DNA of 5,897 nt from assembly GCA_020630895.1 (NCBI GenBank), contig JAHDII010000215.1, forward strand, positions 1 to 5,897. Reading direction: 5' to 3'. Below are positions 1 to 5,897 of this stretch, one piece after another. Source of the DNA: Saprospiraceae bacterium (GTDB taxonomy: Bacteria; Bacteroidota; Bacteroidia; Chitinophagales; Saprospiraceae). The notes below the pieces were generated by a model. That model was not told the DNA's origin and searched no databases. It saw only the letters and a list, made by a program, of their open reading frames with translations. Position numbers and translations under genes: made by a program. Numbering within the stretch: the stretch's first letter is position 1; each line of letters starts with the position of its first letter.

Positions 1-22
1 TTAAAAAAATGAATTTTTTATC

Positions 23-1747
23 ATGGGAAAAATAAATACTATTATAGGATGCTTTTTTGTCCTAATTATATTTTTAGGAGGAAATTTGAAGGCTCAAAGC
101 AGTTGCCCAGATTTAGAAGAAGTTATAAATGTACAAGTTTATGATTGTAACGACTTAGCAGATGTTTGTTTACCTGTTAAGTTAGAAGAAATTATAGCAA
201 ATACTTTAACTCTCTCAGTGAATGGCGAAGAATATGCTGGAACATATTTTGGCTGCGATTTTGATTCAACTATAGTATATAGCTATTTTACTTTATTAGG
301 AAGTGGCGAAGCAGGTCCATATTTGTTAGAAGATTGGACAGTGAATGGAGAAACTTTTTCTGGAGAATTTCTAACAATGTCCGATTTAGTAGATTCTATG
401 AATGTATGGGATCCCACAGGAAATTGGGTTTTAGAAGCTGCAATGACAAGTATTTTTGGAGGAGATCTTTCTAATGTTTATGGTAATATGCTAATTGAGC
501 AACTTCAATTGCCTGGAAGTTTTGCTACTTTAGGTCTTAATTATGGACAATATGCATTGGGTACAATTATTCAATTACCAGTAGGTACACATGAAATATT
601 TATTGAAAACCCTACAGAAAATTGTTCTGATATGGCAATTATTAATGTCATTTGTACTCCTACAGAATACATTACAGAAACAGTTTATTTAGGCTTGTCA
701 GGACAAGTTTGCTTAGATGATAGCCAATTATTAGGTCCAATTTCAAGTGTTTCTCCTTGTAGTATGCCTCTAAATGAAGATGTTGAATTTTTTATAGATC
801 CAGATAATTCTTGTATTACTTATAGTGGTATCGCTGAGGGGCAAGAAACAGCTTGTTATGTAGCTTGTGATGAAATGGGAATTTGTGATACTACTTATAT
901 AACAGTAAATGTTGTTCTTCCTCCTGAAGGAGAAATTATTATTGAAACAATTCTTGTAGGAGAAGCAGCAACAGAATGCTTGAGTGCAGAAGAACTTCCT
1001 GGTTCTAATTTTGTAGTAATGAATGATTGCCCAGAAGATTCAGGTACTAATGTTCAATTTGCTTTTGAAAATGGTTCTTTATGTATTGAATATGAAGGTC
1101 TTTCTGTAGGCATGGATTCTGCTTGTATTGTAATTTGTGATGATACAGGAACTTGTGATACAACTTTATTTTTTATATCAGTCATTAATCCCGAAATAGG
1201 AAATCCAATAGCAGTAGCAGATACTTCTTCTGTCCCTCAAAATGCAACATCAATGATAGATGTAGTCTCTAATGATTCTGTAGATTATGTTACAGTGGTC
1301 AGTGTTTTAATGAGTCCTGCTAATGGAGAAACTTATGTAACAAGTACTAATGAAATTGCTTATGAACCTAATGAAGGATATTGTGGAGATGATCAATTAA
1401 CTTATTTGATTTGTAATAGTGCAGGTTGTGATACTGCCTCTGTAAGTATTACAGTTGTTTGTGGTGAAGTAATCGTATATAATGGTTTTTCTCCTAATCA
1501 AGATGGTGTAAATGATATGTTCAGAATTGGAGGAATAGAAGCCTATCCTAATTCTTCAGTAAAAATATTTAATACATGGGGTAATTTAGTATATCAAAAT
1601 ATTGATGGTGAAGGATATAAAAATATTGATGGATGGGATGGTACTTGGAATGGTAAAAATTTACCTGATGGAAATTATTTTTATATCATAGAATTAAATG
1701 ATCCCGACCAACAAAAAATAACGGGCTATGTTTTAGTTCATAGATAA
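23..1747 (+). CDS. Secreted surface protein with Cys-rich repeats and a C-terminal gliding-motility (CHU_C, T9SS type B) sorting domain
   Basis: This 574-residue protein is probably exported by Sec and then carried to the cell surface or medium by the type IX secretion system. Residues 1-25 form a signal peptide: MGK, a hydrophobic core around FFVLIIFLGG, then NLKAQS with likely cleavage after KAQ. Residues 26-215 are a Cys-containing globular region with no domain I can name. Residues ~216-300 and ~304-390 are two tandem repeats, each ending in a Cys-x5-Cys-Asp-Thr-Thr motif (C282/C288 and C372/C378), exactly 90 residues apart. Residues ~393-480 resemble a bacterial Ig-like/cadherin-like domain (VVSNDSVD, then YEPNEGYCGDDQLTY). 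Residues ~484-574 are a classic CHU_C domain with GFSPNQDGVND (488-498), KIFNTWGNLVY, GWDGTWNGKNLPDGNYFY and a terminal GYVLVHR. The ATG at 23 directly precedes the signal peptide, and no Shine-Dalgarno is visible, as is usual in Bacteroidota. The ligand or role is unknown; an adhesin or matrix protein is an inference. The sorting domain is a firm call. Confidence 0.9.
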   Translation: MGKINTIIGCFFVLIIFLGGNLKAQSSCPDLEEVINVQVYDCNDLADVCLPVKLEEIIANTLTLSVNGEEYAGTYFGCDFDSTIVYSYFTLLGSGEAGPYLLEDWTVNGETFSGEFLTMSDLVDSMNVWDPTGNWVLEAAMTSIFGGDLSNVYGNMLIEQLQLPGSFATLGLNYGQYALGTIIQLPVGTHEIFIENPTENCSDMAIINVICTPTEYITETVYLGLSGQVCLDDSQLLGPISSVSPCSMPLNEDVEFFIDPDNSCITYSGIAEGQETACYVACDEMGICDTTYITVNVVLPPEGEIIIETILVGEAATECLSAEELPGSNFVVMNDCPEDSGTNVQFAFENGSLCIEYEGLSVGMDSACIVICDDTGTCDTTLFFISVINPEIGNPIAVADTSSVPQNATSMIDVVSNDSVDYVTVVSVLMSPANGETYVTSTNEIAYEPNEGYCGDDQLTYLICNSAGCDTASVSITVVCGEVIVYNGFSPNQDGVNDMFRIGGIEAYPNSSVKIFNTWGNLVYQNIDGEGYKNIDGWDGTWNGKNLPDGNYFYIIELNDPDQQKITGYVLVHR

Positions 1748-1776
1748 AATACAGGAACATAAAATATATTAAAACC

Positions 1777-1821
1777 TAAGACCTGATACTTATTCAAGCA
1801 TCAGGTTTTATTATTTTATTT
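1777..1821. terminator. Hairpin terminator between convergent genes, probably bidirectional
   Basis: The arm at 1777-1787 (taagacctgat) pairs with 1800-1810 (atcaggtttta) over 11 positions, including one G-T wobble. After an A/C mismatch, a further three pairs (ctt/aag) close the tetraloop attc. On the plus strand the stem runs into a T-rich stretch (tttta, ttatttta), so it should terminate the surface-protein gene 30 bases after its stop. On the minus strand the stem abuts the sanA stop codon and is followed by GGTTTTAATATATTTT, so it could serve both genes. Confidence 0.75.
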
Positions 1822-2446
1822 CTATTTTTTTTCCTAAAAACTTAGGTTGAACATTAAAAAGTATATCAAAAAATACTTTTGTCCTAGCCAAATATTCTCT
1901 CATTTGAACTTTAAAACCATATCTTCTAGAAACATCTTGAGCATTAAATCCAATAGCATTAATTTTGTGCTTTTCAGCCAAATAAATAGCTCTCTTATTA
2001 TGAAATTCTTGAGATATAATGGTAATACTATCTTGTCCAAAAATAGCTTTAGCTCTTACCACAGAATCTAAAGTTCTAAATCCTGCATAATCTAAATAAA
2101 TTTTATCCTCAGGAATACCATTTTTGACCAATTCATTCTTAAAATCTGTGGGTTCATCATATTCCTTATTTCCGTTATCTCCACTAATTAAAATAAAATC
2201 TATTTTTCCATTGCGATACAATTCTAGAGTTGCTTGAATTCGATAAGTAAAATACAAATTGATATATCCACTTTTTAATTTTTTTGCAGTTCCTAATACT
2301 AAACCCACTTTATTTTTAGGAATGATAGAAACGTCATTATATGTTTTATTCTTAGCATATTTTTCTATTGAATAATGAGAAAAATATACAATTGAAACAA
2401 TCAGTACAATAAAGAAAATGAATATTTTTAATATCTTTTTAATCAT
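1811..2446 (-). CDS. sanA: SanA/ElyC-family (DUF218, YdcF-like) membrane-anchored protein
   Basis: This 211-residue protein resembles E. coli SanA, an inner-membrane DUF218 protein linked to envelope barrier function and vancomycin exclusion at high temperature. Its exact biochemical activity is not settled. Residues 1-22 are one N-terminal membrane segment (MIKKILKIFIFFIVL..). The DUF218 domain follows: VGLVLGTAK (47-55), then YRIQATLELYRNGKI, ISGDN (87-91), DYAGFRTLDSVVRAK (119-133) and IISQEFHNKRA (143-153). It ends in FLGKKIEIK, matching the RFLG tail region of SanA. The reading frame is open upstream to a TTG at 2557, and an ATG also lies at 2458. I chose the ATG at 2446 because it sits at the usual distance before the membrane segment. 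It is also the start that would have followed the gcvP stop by two bases before the 280-bp insertion. The upstream 37 codons are translated mostly from the inserted DNA and look spurious. Family assignment is strong; the start is moderately sure. Confidence 0.85.
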   Translation of the reverse strand: MIKKILKIFIFFIVLIVSIVYFSHYSIEKYAKNKTYNDVSIIPKNKVGLVLGTAKKLKSGYINLYFTYRIQATLELYRNGKIDFILISGDNGNKEYDEPTDFKNELVKNGIPEDKIYLDYAGFRTLDSVVRAKAIFGQDSITIISQEFHNKRAIYLAEKHKINAIGFNAQDVSRRYGFKVQMREYLARTKVFFDILFNVQPKFLGKKIEIK

Positions 2447-2453
2447 TCTTAAA
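2430..2453. repeat. 24-bp direct repeat, copy A (at the sanA start)
   Basis: It runs from aatatctttttaat to attcttaaa on the plus strand and is identical at all 24 positions to 2734-2757. It contains the sanA ATG (2446-2444) and the next few codons. Similarity stops abruptly at both edges: the left flank is sanA coding sequence and the right flank is the 280-bp segment. This is the pattern of a target-site duplication. Confidence 0.9.
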
Positions 2454-2463
2454 TACATTGTGT

Positions 2464-2471
2464 CAAAAATA
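2464..2471 (-). promoter_or_regulatory. Possible -7 promoter box for sanA inside the inserted segment
   Basis: On the minus strand this reads TATTTTTG, a match to the Bacteroidota TAnnTTTG consensus, 17 bases ahead of the ATG at 2446. No TTG-type -33 element is visible at the right distance. The surroundings are very AT-rich, so a chance match is quite possible. If real, the inserted DNA gives sanA its own promoter with an almost leaderless transcript. Confidence 0.25.
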
Positions 2472-2472
2472 A

Positions 2473-2492
2473 AATAAGGGATTGACCTTATT
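2473..2492. repeat. Left subterminal hairpin of the inserted segment
   Basis: The arms aataagg (2473-2479) and ccttatt (2486-2492) form a perfect 7-bp stem with a 6-nt loop (gattga). It begins exactly 19 nt inside the left edge of the 280-bp segment. There is no T-tract on the sanA-proximal side that would make it an obvious terminator. Confidence 0.6.
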
Positions 2493-2688
2493 CTCTTTAG
2501 TAAAAAAAGAGCAGAAAATCCGTTAAGAATGAAATATTGTTTGAGCAGGTACGCCAATATAAAAAAGAAATACTTTTTCTTTTATTTTCCAAGTAGAGCA
2601 TGAAAAACAAAAGGAAAAGCGAGTTTTATTTCATTTAGAATTTTCAAACTTTTTTTGCGTAAAAAAGAGAATAGCTCTTCAATTTTTG

Positions 2689-2714
2689 GTTCTTTTGTTT
2701 CAAGACAAAAGAAC
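2689..2714. repeat. Right subterminal hairpin of the inserted segment
   Basis: The arms gttcttttgt (2689-2698) and acaaaagaac (2705-2714) form a perfect 10-bp stem around a 6-nt loop (ttcaag). It ends exactly 19 nt inside the right edge of the 280-bp segment. It lies about 40 bases downstream of the gcvP stop. On that strand it is followed by CAAAAATTG and not a run of T, so it is a poor intrinsic terminator and better seen as part of the element. Confidence 0.7.
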
Positions 2715-2733
2715 AAATCAAAATTACTACAAC

Positions 2734-2757
2734 AATATCTTTTTAATCATTCTTAAA
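2734..2757. repeat. 24-bp direct repeat, copy B (at the gcvP stop)
   Basis: Identical to 2430-2453. It contains the gcvP stop codon (TTA at 2753-2755 on the plus strand) and two bases of the final Val codon. Reading on the minus strand, it carries TAA-GA-ATG followed by a copy of the first codons of sanA, which runs into the inserted DNA and is a dead remnant here. The right flank is gcvP coding sequence and the left flank is the 280-bp segment. Confidence 0.9.
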
Positions 2758-5641
2758 CATCAAGTTCTTCTTCATAAGCCTCTATAGGAGGACAAGTACA
2801 AATTAAATTTCTATCTCCATGAGCATTATTCACTCTAGCCACAGAAACCCAAAATTTACCGCCTTCTTTTAAATAAGGAAGAGGATAAGCTGCTTGTTTT
2901 CTTCCATAAGGAAATTCCCATGAATCACTTGTTAATTCTTCAATAGTATGAGGAGCATTCACTAAAACATTATTGTCCTTCAATTTTTCTTCAGAAGCAA
3001 TTTCATCAATTTCTTTTCTGATTTGAAGCATGGCATCACAAAAACGATCTATTTCATCTTTATCTTCACTCTCTGTAGGCTCAATCATAATAGTACCTGC
3101 TACAGGAAATGACAAAGTAGGAGCATGGAAGCCATAATCAATCAATCGTTTAGCTACATCTTCTGCTCCTAAATGAATACTACGCAAATGACGTAAATCA
3201 ATAATTAATTCATGAGCAGAACGCCCTTTTTCTCCAAGGTATAAAACATTATAAGCTCCTTCTAATTTTGATTGAATATAATTCGCATTCAAGATAGCAT
3301 ATTCGGTAGAACGAGTCACTCCTTCTGCTCCTAACATTCGAATATAAGCATAAGAAATTAATAAAATACTAGCACTACCATAAGGAGCAGATGATACCGC
3401 ATGAATTCCTTTTTTCCCTCCTGTAGCAACATGAATATGTTGAGGTAAATAAGGAGCTAAAGATTGATTCACACATATAGGACCCATCCCTGGACCTCCC
3501 CCTCCATGAGGAATAGCAAAAGTTTTATGTAAATTCAAATGGCAAACATCAGCCCCAATTGTAGCAGGATTTGTTAAACCACATTGAGCATTCATATTAG
3601 CACCATCCATATATACTTTTCCTCCATTTTTATGAATAATCTGACAAATATTTTTAATCGCCGTTTCAAAAACACCATGCGTAGAAGGATATGTAATCAT
3701 TAAAGCTGCTAAATTATCTTTATGCAGTTCTGCTTTTTGTTGTAAATCTTCTACATCAATATTTCCTGCATCATCACATTTAACTACAACAACTTTCATC
3801 GCTGCCATAACAGCACTAGCAGGATTTGTACCATGTGCAGAAGAAGGAATTAAAACAATATTTCTATGAGCATTACCATTTTCATGATGATAAGCTCTAA
3901 TGGTTAATAAACCAGCATATTCTCCTTGAGCTCCAGAATTAGGTTGAAGCGAACAAGCATCAAATCCTGTAATCTCACATAAATAATTCTCTAATTCAGA
4001 AATTATTTTTTGATACCCTAAGGTTTGTTCTGAAGGAGCGAAGGGATGAATATGAGCAAATTCTGCCCAACTTACAGGACGTAATTGAGTAGCTGCGTTT
4101 AATTTCATCGTACAAGAACCCAAAGGAATCATAGAATGATCCAAGGATAAATCTTTGTTTTCCAAACGTTTAATATAACGCATCATTTTAGTTTCTGTAT
4201 GAAAACTATTAAAGATAGGATGTGTTAAATATTCGCTAGTTCTTATCAAAGATGTATCAAATTGATAATTATCTTTTTTAAGTTCAATACGACTACTTTT
4301 TACTTGTACTTTTTCTTTGGTAAATATTTCTATTAATTGCTCAATATCAGAAATAGTTGTTGTTTCATCTAAAGCAATTCCTAAAAATTGTTTATCAATT
4401 TTTCTCAAATTCAATTGAGCTTTTAAAGCTCTTTTATAAATAGTATTTCGAGTTCTAGAATTATTACAATCTATTTTAAGAGTATCAAAAAATCCTTTAT
4501 TAAGATTTTTAAAACCTCTTTTTTTCAATTGAGAAGATAATTCTTTAGCTAGTAAATGAATTCTAGTAGCAATATTTCTAATCCCTTCTGCACCATGATA
4601 AACAACATACATACTAGCCATAATAGCTAATAATGCTTGAGCTGTACAAATATTAGAAGTGGCTTTGTCTCTTCTAATATGTTGTTCTCTAGTTTGCAGT
4701 GCCATTCTTAAAGCCCTATTTCCTAAACGATCAATAGAAACACCTATAATTCTACCTGGAATTTGTCGTTTAAAATCTTCCTTAGTAGCAAAATAAGCAG
4801 CATGAGGACCTCCAAATCCCATAGGAACTCCCAACCTTTGAGTATTACCTACAACAGCATCTGCTCCCCATTCTCCTGGAGGAGTTAAAATAGCTAAAGA
4901 TAAAATATCAGCAGCTACAGTAACATAAATCTCACTTTCTTTAGCTTTTGTACTTAGTTTTTTATAATCTTCAACAGCACCTTCTTCATTAGGATATTGA
5001 AGAAGAATTCCAAAAACATGCTGATCAAATGTAAAATCTTTCCAATTTTGAATGACGACTTGAATACCTAGAGGTTCAGCTCTAGTCATTAAGATATCTA
5101 TAGTATGTTGATGTACTTTATCTGAAACTAGGAAAGTATGAATCTCATTATTTTTGTTTCGTTTATTTTTGAGAGCAAAAAACATACTCATAGCTTCTGC
5201 TGCTGCTGTTCCTTCATCTAATAATGAAGCATTAGCAATAGGCATTGCTGTAAGATCAGAAACCATAGTTTGGAAATTGAGCAAAGCCTCTAAACGCCCT
5301 TGTGATATTTCTGCTTGATAAGGAGTATATTGAGTGTACCAACCTGGATTTTCAAAAATATTTCTTAATATAACAGAAGGAGTAATGGTTCCATGATACC
5401 CCATTCCTAAATATGTTTTAAAGACTTGATTTAAAGAAGCGGTTTTCTTTAAGTCTTTTAAAAAGTCAAATTCTGTAAGAGCTTCAGGTAGTTTTAATTT
5501 TTTTTTCAATCTAATATCATTAGGAACCGTTTCATGAATCAACTGCTCCAAAGAATCTACTCCTATAACAGTTAGCATTTCTTGAAGTTCTTCTTTCGAA
5601 ATACCGATATGTCTATTCTCAAAAATGTCTTGTTGTATCAT
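2753..5641 (-). CDS. gcvP: Glycine dehydrogenase (aminomethyl-transferring), glycine cleavage system P-protein
   Basis: This cytoplasmic, PLP-dependent enzyme decarboxylates glycine and passes the aminomethyl group to the lipoyl arm of H-protein. That is the first step of the glycine cleavage system, which feeds C1 units to tetrahydrofolate. At 962 residues it is the long form in which the PA and PB halves are fused, close to the ~957 residues of E. coli GcvP. The N-terminal half shows FENRHIG, YLGMGYHGTITP (77-88), NPGWYTQYTPYQAEISQGR (98-116) and GVPMGFGGPHAA (271-282). The catalytic half shows MIPLGSCTMKLNA (504-516), SAHGTNPASA (601-610), YPSTHGVFE, YMDGANMNAQ (677-686), HLNLHK (701-706, with K706 the expected PLP Schiff-base lysine) and the glycine-rich loop PHGGGGPGMGP (711-721). 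It ends with the usual ARVNNAHGDRNLICTCPP region. There is no frameshift or missing motif. The ATG at 5641 matches the family N-terminus. The gcvT and gcvH genes are not in the window. Confidence 0.98.
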   Translation of the reverse strand: MIQQDIFENRHIGISKEELQEMLTVIGVDSLEQLIHETVPNDIRLKKKLKLPEALTEFDFLKDLKKTASLNQVFKTYLGMGYHGTITPSVILRNIFENPGWYTQYTPYQAEISQGRLEALLNFQTMVSDLTAMPIANASLLDEGTAAAEAMSMFFALKNKRNKNNEIHTFLVSDKVHQHTIDILMTRAEPLGIQVVIQNWKDFTFDQHVFGILLQYPNEEGAVEDYKKLSTKAKESEIYVTVAADILSLAILTPPGEWGADAVVGNTQRLGVPMGFGGPHAAYFATKEDFKRQIPGRIIGVSIDRLGNRALRMALQTREQHIRRDKATSNICTAQALLAIMASMYVVYHGAEGIRNIATRIHLLAKELSSQLKKRGFKNLNKGFFDTLKIDCNNSRTRNTIYKRALKAQLNLRKIDKQFLGIALDETTTISDIEQLIEIFTKEKVQVKSSRIELKKDNYQFDTSLIRTSEYLTHPIFNSFHTETKMMRYIKRLENKDLSLDHSMIPLGSCTMKLNAATQLRPVSWAEFAHIHPFAPSEQTLGYQKIISELENYLCEITGFDACSLQPNSGAQGEYAGLLTIRAYHHENGNAHRNIVLIPSSAHGTNPASAVMAAMKVVVVKCDDAGNIDVEDLQQKAELHKDNLAALMITYPSTHGVFETAIKNICQIIHKNGGKVYMDGANMNAQCGLTNPATIGADVCHLNLHKTFAIPHGGGGPGMGPICVNQSLAPYLPQHIHVATGGKKGIHAVSSAPYGSASILLISYAYIRMLGAEGVTRSTEYAILNANYIQSKLEGAYNVLYLGEKGRSAHELIIDLRHLRSIHLGAEDVAKRLIDYGFHAPTLSFPVAGTIMIEPTESEDKDEIDRFCDAMLQIRKEIDEIASEEKLKDNNVLVNAPHTIEELTSDSWEFPYGRKQAAYPLPYLKEGGKFWVSVARVNNAHGDRNLICTCPPIEAYEEELDV

Positions 5642-5675
5642 TTTTTATGAATTTTAATGATATTGAAAATTTTTG

Positions 5676-5683
5676 CAAATGTA
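5676..5683 (-). promoter_or_regulatory. Bacteroidota-type -7 promoter box for gcvP
   Basis: The minus strand reads TACATTTG followed by C and an A-run, a perfect TAnnTTTG match, 34 bases ahead of the gcvP ATG. That predicts a leader of under about 30 nt, too short for a glycine riboswitch. No clear TTG -33 element is visible 17-23 bases further upstream, so the call rests on the -7 box and its position. Confidence 0.55.
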
Positions 5684-5725
5684 CGAATATAGAATTGTTT
5701 TTGAGGTGTAATTTTTTTAAAAATG

Positions 5726-5751
5726 AAAATATTTTTAGCGCCGAATATTTT
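5726..5751. repeat. A/T inverted repeat in the divergent intergenic region
   Basis: The arms aaaatatt (5726-5733) and aatatttt (5744-5751) are a perfect 8-bp inverted repeat around a 10-base centre tttagcgccg, the only GC-rich patch in the intergenic region. It lies about 40 bases upstream of the gcvP -7 box, where an activator or repressor site could sit. In such AT-rich DNA it may also be chance. Confidence 0.35.
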
Positions 5752-5802
5752 ATGAGAATAAATGTTTATTTGTAATTCATTCCTTAGTTAAATAAAAAAA
5801 AT

Positions 5803-5810
5803 TATCTTAG
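5803..5810 (+). promoter_or_regulatory. Possible -7 promoter box for the gene at the right edge
   Basis: TATCTTAG differs at one position from TAnnTTTG and is followed by C and an A-run, as is typical of such promoters. It lies 42 bases before the ATG at 5853. No convincing -33 element is visible. It would drive the partial plus-strand gene divergently from gcvP. Confidence 0.35.
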
Positions 5811-5852
5811 CAAAAATTATAATTTAATTATAAAATTTAAGTTCTAAAAGGA

Positions 5853-5897
5853 ATGAATCCATCTATTGATATTATATCTGTTGTTTCTGATTATGCT
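5853..5897 (+). CDS. N-terminal fragment of an unidentified protein, cut by the window end
   Basis: An ATG at 5853 opens a frame that stays open for 15 codons to the window edge (MNPSIDIISVVSDYA). It is transcribed divergently from gcvP and preceded by a plausible promoter box. The purine-rich aaaagga directly before the ATG is too close to act as a normal Shine-Dalgarno. The DIISVVSDY stretch vaguely recalls the first helix of CHC2-type primases, but 15 residues cannot support a family call. That a real gene starts here is an inference from the open frame, the promoter box and the otherwise empty intergenic DNA. Confidence 0.4.
   Translation, partial: MNPSIDIISVVSDYA

Larger units (their letters stand above)
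2454..2733. mobile_element. Putative 280-bp non-coding insertion flanked by a 24-bp target duplication
   Basis: This segment separates gcvP from sanA and makes up nearly all of the 306-bp gap between their coding regions. It is bounded on both sides by the identical 24-bp repeat. It has no convincing ORF: the only long frame crossing it is the TTG-initiated extension of sanA. Each end has a hairpin 19 nt inside the boundary (2473-2492 and 2689-2714). The terminal bases (TACATTGTG at the left; GTTGTAGTA reading in from the right) do not form a good terminal inverted repeat, so this does not look like a standard IS-derived MITE. The hairpin-containing right end resembles AT-rich dispersed intergenic repeats that I believe are common in Bacteroidota, but that is recollection and not a search result. 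Insertion is the simplest explanation of the repeats; the mechanism is unknown. Confidence 0.5.

Noticed and set aside
1847..2071. A 74-codon open frame on the plus strand
   Set aside because: It lies wholly antisense to the conserved DUF218 domain of sanA, has low-complexity composition and shows no recognisable motif, so it is a shadow frame.
2447..2557. N-terminal extension of sanA starting with TTG at 2557
   Set aside because: It uses a TTG start, is translated almost entirely from the inserted 280-bp segment, and places 37 residues before the membrane anchor, whereas E. coli SanA begins right at it. The ATG at 2446 is better supported.
2489..2673. A 10-bp long-range inverted match (tattctcttt at 2489-2498 with aaagagaata at 2664-2673)
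   Set aside because: It is low-complexity, asymmetric relative to the segment edges and overlaps the left hairpin. It is readily expected by chance in such AT-rich DNA.
2689..2714. Intrinsic terminator of gcvP
   Set aside because: The stem is good, but no T-run follows on either strand, and it sits symmetrically with another hairpin inside the inserted segment.
2454..2733. Classical MITE with terminal inverted repeats
   Set aside because: The two ends (TACATTGTG and, reading inward from the right, GTTGTAGTA) do not match well enough to be terminal inverted repeats. Only the direct repeats and subterminal hairpins are supported.
5642..5852. Glycine riboswitch upstream of gcvP
   Set aside because: The predicted leader is under about 30 nt, and the whole 211-bp region lacks room and structure for a glycine aptamer. 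Nothing resembles its conserved core.

Overview
This is an AT-rich window whose genes point to a Bacteroidota bacterium. The evidence is a secreted protein with a gliding-motility/type IX secretion C-terminal domain, a TAnnTTTG-type promoter box ahead of gcvP, and no clear Shine-Dalgarno sequences. The Cys-rich '..C-D-D-x-G-x-C-D-T-T..' adhesin-like repeats suggest the Saprospiria/Chitinophagia side of the phylum. That placement is an inference from family knowledge.

Layout. At 23-1747 (+) is a complete 574-residue exported surface protein. It has a signal peptide, a Cys-containing N-terminal region, two tandem ~90-residue repeats, an Ig-like domain and a CHU_C (T9SS type B sorting) domain. 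A strong hairpin with T-rich flanks (1777-1821) separates it from a convergent minus-strand pair: gcvP (5641-2753, the full-length fused glycine cleavage P-protein) followed by a SanA/ElyC-type membrane-anchored DUF218 protein (2446-1811). A ~210 bp divergent intergenic region follows gcvP's start. It carries a gcvP promoter box, an A/T inverted repeat, and the first 15 codons of a plus-strand gene that runs off the window.

Most notable feature. A perfect 24-bp direct repeat lies at the gcvP stop (2734-2757) and again at the sanA start (2430-2453), and it flanks 280 bp of non-coding DNA. Removing one copy plus the 280 bp restores a compact junction in which the gcvP stop codon is followed two bases later by the sanA ATG (TAA-GA-ATG). 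The simplest reading is that a ~280-bp repeat-like or non-autonomous element inserted exactly at an operon junction and duplicated 24 bp of target. Because the duplication includes both the gcvP stop and the sanA start, both genes stayed intact. The segment has a hairpin exactly 19 nt inside each edge and no open reading frame of its own. Its mobility is inferred and was not tested.

Working together. GcvP is the housekeeping decarboxylating subunit of the glycine cleavage system and needs T, H and L proteins encoded elsewhere. The SanA-like protein was probably once co-transcribed with it. The inserted segment now separates them and may supply new transcription or translation signals for sanA.
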